From contig NZ_PQIA01000004.1 of NCBI RefSeq assembly GCF_003385235.1, positions 50,082 through 114,081 on the forward strand: a DNA stretch of 64,000 nt. The letters run 5' to 3'. The stretch comes from Amycolatopsis circi (GTDB lineage: Bacteria; Actinomycetota; Actinomycetes; Mycobacteriales; Pseudonocardiaceae). Within the stretch, counting starts at the first letter, position 1. Each line of letters opens with the position of its first letter. Positions 26,897-35,796 of the stretch are shown here, piece by piece. A program made the position numbers and the translations under genes. The notes under the pieces are model-generated. The model saw only the letters and a list, made by a program, of their open reading frames with translations, ran no database searches and had not been told where the DNA came from.

Positions 26897-28051
26897 TCAA
26901 CCGTCGTGCCCTGCCGGGTCTTCTGGTGCGCCGCCCATCATGCGCAGCATCCCGCCGCCGCCGGTGCGGAAGAACCGCACGACCAGAACGGCGGCGAGGA
27001 GCAGGAAGGCGATGTTGAGCCAGGTGGTGTAGTTCCACGAAATGCCCGCCTTCAGCACGGTCGCCGAGCGCTGTTTCGGGATGAGGCCGGTGGCGCCGAA
27101 GAGGAGTTCGACGAGGTAGCCGGCGCCGACCATCGCGGCGTAGAAGGCGCCCAGCAGCACCAGGGTCATGCGGGTGCCGTAGTAGCGGCGGTAGATGTTG
27201 AGGATCGGCAGGATCAGCAGGTCGGCGAAGATGAACGCGACCACGCCGCCGAAGCTGATGCCGCCGTTCCACAGCACCGCGGCCAGCGGGACGTTGCCGA
27301 TGGAGCACACGAACGACAGGATCGCCACGACCGGCCCGACGAGCGGTCCCCACAGCGCCGAGACGACCGGGTGGTCGGTGAAGAAGAAGGCGCGCCAGAA
27401 CGACTCCGGCACCCACGCGCCGACCGCGCCCGCGATCAGCAGCCCGATCACCAGGTCCCGCAGGATCGCCGCCCATTCCATGACGAACACGTGCGAGACC
27501 GACGTGAACCCGCGCGGCGAGAGCAGCCGCCGCCAGAACGAACCCTCGCCGGCCGCCGACATGTCCATGGCGGCATGGCCTTCCATCGACCCGGCGAGGC
27601 CTCGCTCGGACTGCTCGCGTGCCTTCTCGATCAACCGCTTGCGCGCGAAGATCCGGAACAGCAGCGCCACCAGCACGATCATGATCGGGCCGCCGACGAA
27701 CTCCGCCGCGGTGAACTGCCAGCCCATCAGCAACGCCATGATGATGCCGAGTTCGACGACCAGGTTGGTGGAGCCGATCTCGAACGCCATCGCCGCGGTG
27801 AAGTTCGCGCCCTTGCGAAACAGCGACCGCGCCAGCGCCACGGCGGCATAGGAACACGACGACGACGCGGCGCCCAGCAGGGAAGCCACCGCGAGCGTCC
27901 GGGGCCGGTCGTCGCCCATCAGCCGCACGATCGTGGACTTGCGCACCACCGCCTGCACCACGGCGGACAGCGCGAACCCCAGAATGAGCGCCCACAGGAT
28001 CTCCCAGGTCATCGACCCGGCCAACGCGAGCGCGTGCCCGATCTCCTTCAT
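26897..28051 (-). CDS. Permease of the DUF318/ArsP-like family
   Basis: 384 residues with eight to ten membrane helices. The family signatures are LLGAASSSCSYAAVALARSL (Cys in helix 2, as in the metal and organoarsenical permeases of this group) and SIGNVPLAAVLWNGGISFGG in the second half. A His/Met-rich loop (MEGHAAMDMSAAGEG, near residue 175) may bind metal. A role in metal or metalloid efflux is inferred from family members such as ArsP. The start is ATG at 28051. Confidence 0.8.
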   Translation of the reverse strand: MKEIGHALALAGSMTWEILWALILGFALSAVVQAVVRKSTIVRLMGDDRPRTLAVASLLGAASSSCSYAAVALARSLFRKGANFTAAMAFEIGSTNLVVELGIIMALLMGWQFTAAEFVGGPIMIVLVALLFRIFARKRLIEKAREQSERGLAGSMEGHAAMDMSAAGEGSFWRRLLSPRGFTSVSHVFVMEWAAILRDLVIGLLIAGAVGAWVPESFWRAFFFTDHPVVSALWGPLVGPVVAILSFVCSIGNVPLAAVLWNGGISFGGVVAFIFADLLILPILNIYRRYYGTRMTLVLLGAFYAAMVGAGYLVELLFGATGLIPKQRSATVLKAGISWNYTTWLNIAFLLLAAVLVVRFFRTGGGGMLRMMGGAPEDPAGHDG

Positions 28052-28137
28052 CCGGTCTACCGCCTCCTTCCGGCCTCCCGATTGTGCGGGGTGTTGCCGG
28101 AATCAGCAGAGCCTGCGCGGTGGCGGGAGCGGGTTGT

Positions 28138-28194
28138 GGTCCGTGAAGGACTCCTTGCGGGAATCAGATTCCCGCAAGGAGTCCTTCACGGACC
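28138..28194. repeat. 57-bp near-perfect palindrome
   Basis: Arms at 28138-28165 and 28167-28194 are 28 bases each, with no mismatch and one central base. The stem begins GGTCCGTGAAGGACTCC. It shares the CCGTGARGG...TGCGGGA...GATTCC pattern with 2852-2912. It lies between divergent genes, so it is not a simple terminator. It looks like a dispersed intergenic palindrome. Confidence 0.9.
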
Positions 28195-28379
28195 AACGAG
28201 AACAGTCACCCGGCTTAAGTCCCTGGCATCGGCTCGATCTCCGACGCGGGCCGCCCCAAGGCCACGCCGGTCACGACACCTCGGCGGCGAGCAGGTGTAC
28301 CCGACAGAACCTTTCCCCTCCCGGATCCGCCGTGCCATGGCCTTGCCCCGCCTCAGGTAACCGTCACGGACAGTGACTG

Positions 28380-28408
28380 TTGACACCCTCGCTCGTCATT
28401 CATACATT
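28380..28408 (+). promoter_or_regulatory. Strong vegetative-type promoter
   Basis: TTGACA (28380-28385), a 17-base spacer and TACATT (28403-28408). The -10 box and expected start point lie inside the inverted repeat at 28391-28435, so a bound repressor would block it. Confidence 0.7.
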
Positions 28409-28435
28409 ATCTTCGACTTTGTATGAATGACGAGC
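28391..28435. promoter_or_regulatory. Large operator: 16-bp perfect inverted arms
   Basis: GCTCGTCATTCATACA (28391-28406) and its exact complement (28420-28435) flank a 13-base AT-rich centre. It covers the -10 region and ends just before the GGAG that serves the flavoprotein start at 28449. The TetR gene that ends the same operon is the obvious candidate ligand. Confidence 0.8.
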
Positions 28436-28448
28436 GGAGCTGGTTCGG

Positions 28449-29906
28449 ATGAAGCTCGGCAAGAGCGCTGTGGTTCTCGGCGGGAGCGTTGCGGGGCTGT
28501 GTGCTGCCGGGGCACTGTCCCCGTATTTCGATCAGGTGCTCGTCCTGGAGCGGGACGAGCTTCCGGAGGAGGCCGAGCATCGGCGCGGCGTGCCGCAGAG
28601 CAAGCATCCGCACTTTCTGCTGAACTCCGGCCGCCGGGCGATCACCGCGCTCTTCCCCGGTTTCGAGGACGCCCTCGTCGCGGCGGGCGGGCTGCACCTG
28701 ATGCCGTCGATGGACGCCGCTTACCTGGACCGGGAGGGCTGGTCGGCGCGCAAACGCAGTGCGATGACGATGGTCTACAGCTCGCGGATCCTCATCGAGC
28801 GCGTGCTGCGGGACAAGGTGCGGGAACTGTCCAATGTGGACATCCGGGAGCGCGTCACCGTACGGGGGCTGACCACGACCGGGGCAGGGGCGGTCACCGG
28901 GATCGAGATCGCCGGGGCCGGCGACGAGGAGCAGCTGGACGCAGACTTCGTCGTGGACGCGATGGGCCGCGGCTCGCCGGTCGCGAACTGGCTGGTGGCG
29001 GCGGGCTGGCCGGAGCCCGAGGTGCGGACCCTCGACGCCAAGGTCACCTACACCTCGCGCTGGTACGAGCTGCCCGCGCACCGGCCGGCGTCCTGGTGGT
29101 GGCAGCACCTCGTGCTCATGCCGACCCAGGACCGCGGCCGGCACCCCGCGGAACACGAGTTCCTGGTGAACTTCTTCCCGATCGAGGGCGACCGGGTCAT
29201 CGCGTGCATGGGCTCCTGGGGCCTGGAAATGCCGCGGACGACCGACGCCTTCGTCGAGTCGGCCCGCAAGACCCGGACGCCGTTGTTCGCCGCCGCGATG
29301 GACCGGTGCACGCCCACCTCGGAGGTGCATCTGACCCGGTCCACCGGCAACCGGTGGCGGCGTTACGACCGCTGGGCGAACCCGCCGCGAGGGCTGGCGT
29401 TCGTCGGCGACTCGATCTGCGCGTTCAATCCGTTCTACGCGCAGGGCATCAGTTCCGCGTCGGGTTCGGCGCTGCTGCTGCGCGACCATCTCGCTCGCGC
29501 CGCCAGCCTCGACGCGGGCTTCTGCGCGCGATTCCTGGCCGCACAGCGGGATCTTCTCAAGGTGCCGTGGACCCTGGCGATGGCCCGCGACCGCGGTTAC
29601 GAGTGCGCGGAGGGCACCGAACGGCTGTCCGAACGGAAGCGCCGGCTCCTCGCGGCCGTTTCCGCCCCGGCGTTCAGCCTCATCGTCGGCGCCGCCCGGG
29701 AGGAAGACGTCGTCGACGAGCATTTCGCCAAGGTGTTCAACCTCGACGAGTCGCTGGGCGACATGATGCGCAACCCGCGTGTGCTCGCCGGGCTGGCACG
29801 CTACTGCGTTCGCTCCGTGCTCGGCAGGCACCGGGTGCCCTTCGGCTTCGATCCCCAGGCCGAGCCGCCTGCCACCGACTACTCGCCAGCCGCGGCCGCG
29901 GGATGA
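28449..29906 (+). CDS. FAD-dependent oxidoreductase (hydroxylase/geranylgeranyl-reductase-like)
   Basis: A 485-residue flavoprotein. The FAD fold is SAVVLGGSVAGLCAAGALSP (residues 6-25), then ILIERVLRDKV, DFVVDAMGRGSPV, and a second FAD motif FVGDSICAFNPFYAQGISSA near residue 320. The group includes putative FAD hydroxylases and geranylgeranyl-reductase-type enzymes; the substrate is unknown. It is the first gene of an operon with a membrane protein (ATGA overlap) and a TetR regulator. The start is ATG at 28449 with GGAG upstream. The operator at 28391-28435 precedes it. Confidence 0.82.
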   Translation: MKLGKSAVVLGGSVAGLCAAGALSPYFDQVLVLERDELPEEAEHRRGVPQSKHPHFLLNSGRRAITALFPGFEDALVAAGGLHLMPSMDAAYLDREGWSARKRSAMTMVYSSRILIERVLRDKVRELSNVDIRERVTVRGLTTTGAGAVTGIEIAGAGDEEQLDADFVVDAMGRGSPVANWLVAAGWPEPEVRTLDAKVTYTSRWYELPAHRPASWWWQHLVLMPTQDRGRHPAEHEFLVNFFPIEGDRVIACMGSWGLEMPRTTDAFVESARKTRTPLFAAAMDRCTPTSEVHLTRSTGNRWRRYDRWANPPRGLAFVGDSICAFNPFYAQGISSASGSALLLRDHLARAASLDAGFCARFLAAQRDLLKVPWTLAMARDRGYECAEGTERLSERKRRLLAAVSAPAFSLIVGAAREEDVVDEHFAKVFNLDESLGDMMRNPRVLAGLARYCVRSVLGRHRVPFGFDPQAEPPATDYSPAAAAG

Positions 29907-31021
29907 GCGGCGTCTGCGGGCCGGAGGCGGAGGCGGTCACCCGGCAGCTCGGCTTCGACTGCCACGACGTCAGCCCAGTGGTCTCGGTCCGGCCGCCTTG
30001 GGAACTCGCCAACTGGACGATGCCGCTGCTCGAGGCGCTGATCATCGGCGGGGCCGTGTTCGCGCTCTGGCACGCCGTGCGCCGCTACCGCGCGGGCGAC
30101 CCGGTCAGCCTGGCCCTGTGGTGGGCCTCGCTGGTCTATCTCGTCGTCACCGAACCGCCGCTGTACTTCCCCGAATGGTTCGGCCTCGACCGGCTGTACG
30201 GATTCATCTTCGCGCACAACCAGTTCACCGTGCAGTTCATGGGGGACCGGCTGCCGCTCTACATCGTCGCGTTCTACCCGGTGATCAGCCAGCTCGCCTA
30301 CGAACTGGTGCGGTCGCTCGGGATCTTCCGCCGCCGCGGGCCGCTGATCGGGGCGGTCGCCGTCGCGTTCGCCTGCCAGGTCTTCTACGAGGTCTTCGAC
30401 CAGCTGGGCCCGCAACTCAAGTGGTGGGCCTGGAATCCGGCCAACCGCATCGTCAACCAGCCTTCGCTGGCTTCGGTCCCGATGACCAGCATGCTGCTGT
30501 TCGCTTCGGTCTCGATGGCGGCCATGACCTACCTGGTGGTGCGTTTCACCGGCGGCCCGGCCGGGGTCGGCGGAACGCGCCGGGGCTGGCGGCTGGCTCC
30601 GCGCATCGTCGCGGCGGGTGTCCTCACCCCGTTCACCATGGCGATCGCCGGTCTCCCGGCGAGCCTGTTCGGCGGGGACAGTCCCGACCCGGCCGCACAG
30701 GCCTGGGTGCTCGGCGCGGAACTGGCCCTGGTCTGGCTCGGCGGGGCGTGGATCGTCGTGGCACAGCTGCGCTCCGGCGATCGCGGCACGGACGAGCCGC
30801 TGTCGGCGTTCGGCCGGTACTACCCCGGGATCTACCTGTGCGGGATGGCGGTGTTCTGGATCGGCGCGCTGCCCGCCTATCTCGGGGCCCGAAACGGCGT
30901 CACCAGTTCCGGGACCCCGATCGGGAGCGGACTGTACGCGCTCGCCTGTTTCGCCGTCGCCGGTTTGCTGCTGGCCGCGCAGCACGCGGCCACTCGCCGC
31001 GAAGCGCCCGTCGCTCGTTGA
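29903..31021 (+). CDS. Polytopic membrane protein of unknown function
   Basis: 372 residues with about eight hydrophobic helices. I do not recognise the family with certainty. Visible features are an N-terminal soluble stretch with two Cys, loop sequences rich in aromatic residues (TEPPLYFPEWFGLD; AHNQFTVQFMGDRLPLYIV) and FDQLGPQLKWWAWNP in a central loop. The topology recalls AveC-like membrane cyclases, but only loosely. It is coupled by ATGA to the flavoprotein gene, so the two probably act on one hydrophobic substrate. Confidence 0.78.
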   Translation: MSGVCGPEAEAVTRQLGFDCHDVSPVVSVRPPWELANWTMPLLEALIIGGAVFALWHAVRRYRAGDPVSLALWWASLVYLVVTEPPLYFPEWFGLDRLYGFIFAHNQFTVQFMGDRLPLYIVAFYPVISQLAYELVRSLGIFRRRGPLIGAVAVAFACQVFYEVFDQLGPQLKWWAWNPANRIVNQPSLASVPMTSMLLFASVSMAAMTYLVVRFTGGPAGVGGTRRGWRLAPRIVAAGVLTPFTMAIAGLPASLFGGDSPDPAAQAWVLGAELALVWLGGAWIVVAQLRSGDRGTDEPLSAFGRYYPGIYLCGMAVFWIGALPAYLGARNGVTSSGTPIGSGLYALACFAVAGLLLAAQHAATRREAPVAR

Positions 31022-31042
31022 CCGGCGGTCTCGTCTGGGACG

Positions 31043-31651
31043 ATGGGCGCCATGGGGTACCACGGATGGCAGGGCGACCCGCCCGGGGCCGAGGACGAGG
31101 CGCGCCGCCGGATCGTCAAGGCGGCGATCGCGTGCATCGACCGCGCCGGGCTGGCCAAGACCAGTCTCTCCCACGTCGCGGCGGAAGCGGGCGTGACCCG
31201 GCAGACCGTCTACCGCTACTTTCCCAGCCTGGCCGAAATCCTGCGCGCCGTCGCCCACGCGGGCGCCGACGAGTTCGCCGAACGGATGCGGCGGCACCTG
31301 GCCGCGTTCGACAGCCCGGTCGAGGTCGCCGTCGAATCCGTCGTCTTCGCCGTCCGAAGCCTGCCTGACGAGCCCTATCTCGGTTTGCTCCTGCAGGCCG
31401 GGGAAGCCGACTTCTTCACGGCCGGGACCGCCACGCCGCCGTCCTTCTCCCTCGGGGCGCGGATCCTGCGCGACGCCGAGGTCGACTGGGCCGCCGCCGG
31501 AGTGCGCACCGAGGCCGAACTCCACGAACTGGCCGAGATCCTGATGCGGCTGTTCATGTCGTTCCTGCAGTACCCTTCGACACCGCCGGCCACCGACGAG
31601 GAACTGCGCGGACTGGTGCGCCGCTGGATCGGCCCGGCGCTGCGCGGGTGA
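31043..31651 (+). CDS. TetR family regulator of the flavoprotein operon
   Basis: 202 residues. The helix-turn-helix lies at about residues 22-68 (IVKAAIACIDRAGLAKTSLS; EAGVTRQTVYRYFPSLAEIL), followed by a helical ligand domain. It lies 21 bases after the membrane protein gene on the same strand, so it is probably the third gene of the operon and autoregulates through the 28391-28435 operator. The start is ATG at 31043; ATG at 31052 is also possible. Confidence 0.87.
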   Translation: MGAMGYHGWQGDPPGAEDEARRRIVKAAIACIDRAGLAKTSLSHVAAEAGVTRQTVYRYFPSLAEILRAVAHAGADEFAERMRRHLAAFDSPVEVAVESVVFAVRSLPDEPYLGLLLQAGEADFFTAGTATPPSFSLGARILRDAEVDWAAAGVRTEAELHELAEILMRLFMSFLQYPSTPPATDEELRGLVRRWIGPALRG

Positions 31652-31925
31652 CCCGGCGCACCGGGCGGTACTCAAAGGACCGCTGGGGAGCCAAGCCAGT
31701 TCGCTCGAGGCGATTCCGGCCGCCGGGCCGCCCCCGGCAACCGGAACAACGGCCAGCGCAACAGGCGATGCTCTCCCTGTCGTCCGCGGCGGCGAGCGGA
31801 AGCTGGTCGAGTCCACTGTGGAGCCTACGGTGTTCCGGGACCGTCACCGGCGACCTGCGGGCCACCCGTACTTGGCACAGCGGACGCCTCTTCCGGGACT
31901 GAGCGGTGCGCTCGCACGGGGCTGG

Positions 31926-33074
31926 CTACGGCTTCGTCGCGCGCAGCACGTCGTCGTTGTGCTGCCCGACCTCCGGCGCGGGCCGCGGAGCGAGCCGGTC
32001 GCCGTCCACCTGGATCGGTGATTTCGGCGCCCAATGCCGTCCCGCGCCGGGCTGGTCGACTTCCCCGAACAGCGCCAGCTCGCGCAGTGCGGTTCCGCCG
32101 TCGCGGCCGAGTTCGGCGAAGCTGCGGTATCGTTCCCACAGAATCCGGTGCCGGGCAAGCACTTCCGCCACCTCCGCGTACGGCCTCTGCCCGAACCACC
32201 GCGCCAGCAGCGGCGAAATCACGTCTCGGTGCCGGTACCGGTCGGACTCGGTGGCAAACGAGATCCCCAGCGCCTCGCTCAGCCCGGCGAAGGCGTCGGA
32301 GAGCCCGGTCGCGGCGAGCATTTTGTCCCAGTGCCGTTCGGTGAGCAGCACGATCATCACCCGGACACCGTCGGCAGTCTCGAAATCATCGCCGTAAGTA
32401 CCGTAGATCGCGTTGCCGGACTTCGTCCGAGCATGGTCGGTCAGCTGTGCTTCGGCGAGATAGCCCAGGTTCCCGGCAGTAGCGAGCGCGACGTCCTCCA
32501 GCGCGACCCGGATCGACCGGCCCTCTCCGGTGGCCTGCCGGTGCCGTTCGGCGGCCAGCAGACCCACCGCCAGGTACAGCCCGGCGCAGACGTCCCACGC
32601 GGGCAGCACGTGGTTGACCGGCGCGGAACCCGTCCCGGTCAGCAGGGGGAAGCCGGTCGCCGCCTGCACGGTGTAGTCGACTGCCGGGCCGCCGTCTGCT
32701 CGACCGGTCAGCAGGACGTGGATGAGGTCCGGGCGGCGGGCGCGCAGTGCTTCGTATCCGAGGTCGGCGTGCCGTGAACTGTTCGTCACGACCACGCACG
32801 GGCCGCCGTCGACGATCAGGTCGGCGACTCGGCGGCGGTCTACTTCGGACTCCAGGTCGACTGCGACAGCCCGCTTTCCCTTGTTCAGCCCCGACCAGTA
32901 GAGGCTGGTCCCGGAGTGGGAAAGCGGCCAGCGCGTGCGGTCGGCGGCGCCGCCGAGCGGCTCGACTCGCACGACGTCCGCGCCGAGTTGGGCGAGGGTG
33001 AGCCCGCACAGCGGCGTCGCGACATAGGCGGACAGCTCGACGACTCGCAGTCCGGCCAGCAGCGCGGGGTTCAT
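31926..33074 (-). CDS. CaiB/BaiF (family III) CoA-transferase, mesaconyl-CoA isomerase-like
   Basis: 382 residues. Family III features are LRVVELSAYVATPLCGLTLA, LGADVVRVEPLGG, SLYWSGLNKGKRAVAVDL and the catalytic Asp in VNHVLPAWDVCAGLYLAV (near residue 170). The VNHVLPAWD stretch recalls the intramolecular mesaconyl-CoA C1-C4 transferases of the 3-hydroxypropionate bicycle. It ends the CoA-ester operon, 34 bases after the thiolase. With the HTD2-like hydratase and the CitE-like lyase it would convert mesaconyl-C1-CoA to the C4 isomer. The subfamily call is from memory. Confidence 0.82.
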   Translation of the reverse strand: MNPALLAGLRVVELSAYVATPLCGLTLAQLGADVVRVEPLGGAADRTRWPLSHSGTSLYWSGLNKGKRAVAVDLESEVDRRRVADLIVDGGPCVVVTNSSRHADLGYEALRARRPDLIHVLLTGRADGGPAVDYTVQAATGFPLLTGTGSAPVNHVLPAWDVCAGLYLAVGLLAAERHRQATGEGRSIRVALEDVALATAGNLGYLAEAQLTDHARTKSGNAIYGTYGDDFETADGVRVMIVLLTERHWDKMLAATGLSDAFAGLSEALGISFATESDRYRHRDVISPLLARWFGQRPYAEVAEVLARHRILWERYRSFAELGRDGGTALRELALFGEVDQPGAGRHWAPKSPIQVDGDRLAPRPAPEVGQHNDDVLRATKP

Positions 33075-33108
33075 ACGCCGTGCACCGGGGAGAAGTCGTT
33101 ACGGTCAA

Positions 33109-34323
33109 TCACTCCGACACCCGCTCGAACACCGCGGCCAGCCCCTGCCCGCCGCCGATGCACATCGTCTCCAGCCCGTACCGGGCTTCGCGGCGCTGCA
33201 TTTCCCGCGCCATCGTCGTGAGAATGCGAGTGCCGGTCGCGCCGACCGGGTGACCGAGCGAGATCCCGGAGCCGTGCACGTTGAGCCGGTCGAAATCGGA
33301 CTCGCCGAAGCCCCATTCGCGGGTGCAGGCCAGTGCCTGCGCGGCGAACGCCTCGTTGAGTTCGATCAGGTCGATGTCGGAGATCTTCAACCCGGCGCGT
33401 TCCAGCGCGAGCGCCGAAGCGGGCACCGGCCCGATGCCCATCACCTTGGGCTCGACCCCGGCCACACCGTGCGACACCAGCCGAACGAGCGGGCGCAGGC
33501 CCAGCTCGGCGGCGCGTTCGCGGGTGGTCACGATGCACACCGCAGCGGCGTCGTTCTGGCCGCTCGCGTTGCCTGCGGTGACGGTTGCTTCGGGGTCTTG
33601 CTTGCCCAGCACCGGTCGCAGCTTGGCGAGAGTCTCGACGGTCGTGTCCGGCCGCGGATGCTCGTCGGTGTCCACGACGACGGTGCCCTTCCGCGTCTCG
33701 ACCGGCACCGGGACGATCTCCTCGGCGAACACCCCGGATTCCTGTGCGGCGACCGCCCGGCGGTGTGACTCGGCGGCGAGTTGGTCTTGTTCTTCGCGGG
33801 TGATCCTGTATTGGCGGCGGAGGTTTTCGGCGGTTTCGAGCATTCCGCCGGGCACCGGATAGTGCTTGCCGCCGGGGGTTTGACGGCCGCGGGTGAGCGA
33901 ATCGTGCAGCATCACGCCCGCACCGGTGGCGCCCCAGCGCATGTCGTTGGCATAGAAGACGGCGTTGGACATGCTTTCCGCGCCGCCCGCGACGATCAGG
34001 TCGCTCGCACCTGCCTGCACCTGGAGCGCGGCCAGCAGCACCGACTGCAGCCCGGAGCCACAGCGGCGGTCGACCTGCATGCCCGGGACGGTGACCGGCA
34101 GTCCGGCGTCGAGGGCGACGACGCGGCCGATCGCCGGGGCTTCGGAAGTGGGGTAGCAGTGGCCGAGGATGACGTCGTCGATCGCGTCGGCGGGCAGGCC
34201 GGTGCGCTCCAGCAAGCCCTTGAGCGCGATGGTGCCGAGGTCGGCGGCGGGCATGCTCTTGAGCGAACCGCCGAACCGGCCGATCGGAGTCCGGACAGGT
34301 TCGCAGATAACGGCGTCACGCAT
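33109..34323 (-). CDS. Acetyl-CoA C-acetyltransferase (thiolase)
   Basis: A 404-residue thiolase. The acylated Cys lies in QVDRRCGSGLQSVLLA (near residue 90), with NEAFAAQALA, VHGSGISLGHPVGATG (His) and the C-terminal Cys in ETMCIGGGQGLA. It cleaves 3-ketoacyl-CoA or condenses acetyl-CoA. Its start overlaps the MaoC gene's end by eight bases. In the proposed pathway it may process a beta-oxidation product upstream of, or parallel to, the lyase. Confidence 0.93.
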   Translation of the reverse strand: MRDAVICEPVRTPIGRFGGSLKSMPAADLGTIALKGLLERTGLPADAIDDVILGHCYPTSEAPAIGRVVALDAGLPVTVPGMQVDRRCGSGLQSVLLAALQVQAGASDLIVAGGAESMSNAVFYANDMRWGATGAGVMLHDSLTRGRQTPGGKHYPVPGGMLETAENLRRQYRITREEQDQLAAESHRRAVAAQESGVFAEEIVPVPVETRKGTVVVDTDEHPRPDTTVETLAKLRPVLGKQDPEATVTAGNASGQNDAAAVCIVTTRERAAELGLRPLVRLVSHGVAGVEPKVMGIGPVPASALALERAGLKISDIDLIELNEAFAAQALACTREWGFGESDFDRLNVHGSGISLGHPVGATGTRILTTMAREMQRREARYGLETMCIGGGQGLAAVFERVSE

Positions 34324-35191
34324 GGGGAGTGCCTTCCTCAGAGGGGTCGCTGTAGTCGGCTTCGAGGCTGGTGCGCGGTCCGGCGGCCCCGGTGAGGGTC
34401 AGGGTCGCGCCGCCGGGACGCGGCTCGGTGCGCAGGTGTGCGGGCTGCCCGCAGAACAGCGGGGCCAAGTTGCGGTGCGTCAGCCGGGTCACTCGCGCGC
34501 CGGGGGAGTCCAAACGCAACACTTCGGCGAGCGCGAGCGACATCAATGGCCCATGCACGACCAGACCGGGGTAGCCCTCGACGCTGGTCGCGTACGGCCA
34601 GTCGTAGTGGATGCGGTGCGGGTTCGCGGTGGCGGCGGAGAACCGCATCAGCAGGGTGGGGTCGGTGGCGAAGTCCCAGCCGTCTTCACGGCGGCGGAAC
34701 AGGGTGCCCGTCAGTTCCGCGCGTTCCACCGGTACTGGCTCGGACGGGGTCGTGCCCGCTTCGCGGTAGATGAGGTCCTGCCGCTCCTCGACAAGCGGCG
34801 GACCGTCCACACCGGACAGAACAGTCCGCACCACGACGATCACCAGCTGCCCGGAGCGGCCGGATTTCTCCGTCACCGAGTCCACTATGGACCGCCGCGT
34901 CACCGTCTCGCCGATCTTCGGCGCCCGGTGCACGATCACCTCTCCGCCAGCGAACATCCGTCTCGGCAGGTCGATCGGCGGGAGGAAGGTGCCGCGCGCC
35001 GGGTGGCCGTCGGGGCCGAGTTCGGAGGAGGACGGCCAGCGGGGGAGCGCGACCCAGTGCCACAGCGGCGGCAGGTCGTCACCCGGTCGAGGCAGAGGGA
35101 GTCCGTTGTCGAAGAGCGCGGTCAGCGCCGCGACCGGGGCCGGATCCACCAGCTCCGCGGTCGTGACGGCGTGCGGTTCCCAGCCGGTCAC
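34316..35191 (-). CDS. MaoC/HTD2-type hydratase (mesaconyl-C4-CoA hydratase-like)
   Basis: 291 residues with a double hot-dog fold. The N-terminal FAS1-like dehydratase part has [13 protein letters not shown] and [19 protein letters not shown]. The C-terminal MaoC part has [18 protein letters not shown] (the hydratase Asn/His pair) and [14 protein letters not shown]. The LPPLWHW and FLPPI-LPRRMwAGG signatures are typical of HTD2 and mesaconyl-C4-CoA hydratases. The start is GTG at 35191, overlapping the SDR stop by four bases (GTGA). Confidence 0.85.
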   Translation of the reverse strand: MTGWEPHAVTTAELVDPAPVAALTALFDNGLPLPRPGDDLPPLWHWVALPRWPSSSELGPDGHPARGTFLPPIDLPRRMFAGGEVIVHRAPKIGETVTRRSIVDSVTEKSGRSGQLVIVVVRTVLSGVDGPPLVEERQDLIYREAGTTPSEPVPVERAELTGTLFRRREDGWDFATDPTLLMRFSAATANPHRIHYDWPYATSVEGYPGLVVHGPLMSLALAEVLRLDSPGARVTRLTHRNLAPLFCGQPAHLRTEPRPGGATLTLTGAAGPRTSLEADYSDPSEEGTPHA

Positions 35192-35787
35192 CTGAACCGT
35201 CCGCCGGTCACCTCGAGCACCGTGCCGGTCATGTACGACGACAGGCCGGAGGCGAGGAACAGTGCCACCGAAGCGATTTCGCCGACCTCGCCTGCCCGTC
35301 CCATCGGGATTTCGGCCATCTTCCGGTCCCACGCTTTTTGCGGCCTGGCCTCGGTCATCGCGGTCCGGATCAGACCCGGCTGGATCGCGTTGACCGCGTT
35401 GACCCGGACGCCGTGGTGCGCCATCTCCTTCGCCTCGGCTTTGGTGAGTCCGACGATTCCGGCCTTGGCCGCGGAGTAGTTCGCCTGCCCGACCATCCCG
35501 ACCTTGCCCGACAGCGACGACAGGTTGACGATCGCGCCGCTCTCGCGTTCGCGCATGATCGCGGCGGCCTTGCGGGTGCCGTTCCAGGTTCCCTTGAGGT
35601 GCACGTCGACGACCTGGTCGAACTCGTCCTCGGTCATGGTCCGCATCGTCGCGTCGCGGGTGATTCCGCCGTTGTTGACGAACACGTCGACCGGGGAAGG
35701 GGCTGCGGCCAGCAGAGCGTCCACATCGGTCGCCTTGGTGACGTCACAGGCGACCCCGACAGCAGCGCGGCCGTTGCGCAAAGTCAT
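35188..35787 (-). CDS. SDR family oxidoreductase lacking the N-terminal NAD-binding segment
   Basis: A 199-residue FabG-like protein. Present are the acid motif ([15 protein letters not shown]), NNGGITRD (NNAG position), the active-site Ser ([11 protein letters not shown]), and the YSAAK Tyr/Lys pair near residue 108, plus the usual C-terminus. Missing is the first 40 or so residues with the TGxxxGxG dinucleotide loop. The gene before it ends nine bases upstream, so there is no room for it. A good ribosome site (GGGAG) precedes the ATG at 35787. It is either a deletion product or a specialised partner protein; normal NAD binding is doubtful. Confidence 0.8.
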   Translation of the reverse strand: MTLRNGRAAVGVACDVTKATDVDALLAAAPSPVDVFVNNGGITRDATMRTMTEDEFDQVVDVHLKGTWNGTRKAAAIMRERESGAIVNLSSLSGKVGMVGQANYSAAKAGIVGLTKAEAKEMAHHGVRVNAVNAIQPGLIRTAMTEARPQKAWDRKMAEIPMGRAGEVGEIASVALFLASGLSSYMTGTVLEVTGGRFR

Positions 35788-35796
35788 GACGCTCCC

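Larger units (their letters stand above)
28052..28448. other. 397-bp divergent intergenic region
   Basis: It holds no gene. It contains the 57-bp palindrome (28138-28194), then about 180 bp with no feature I can name, then the strong promoter and 45-bp operator of the flavoprotein operon (28380-28435). Confidence 0.6.
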
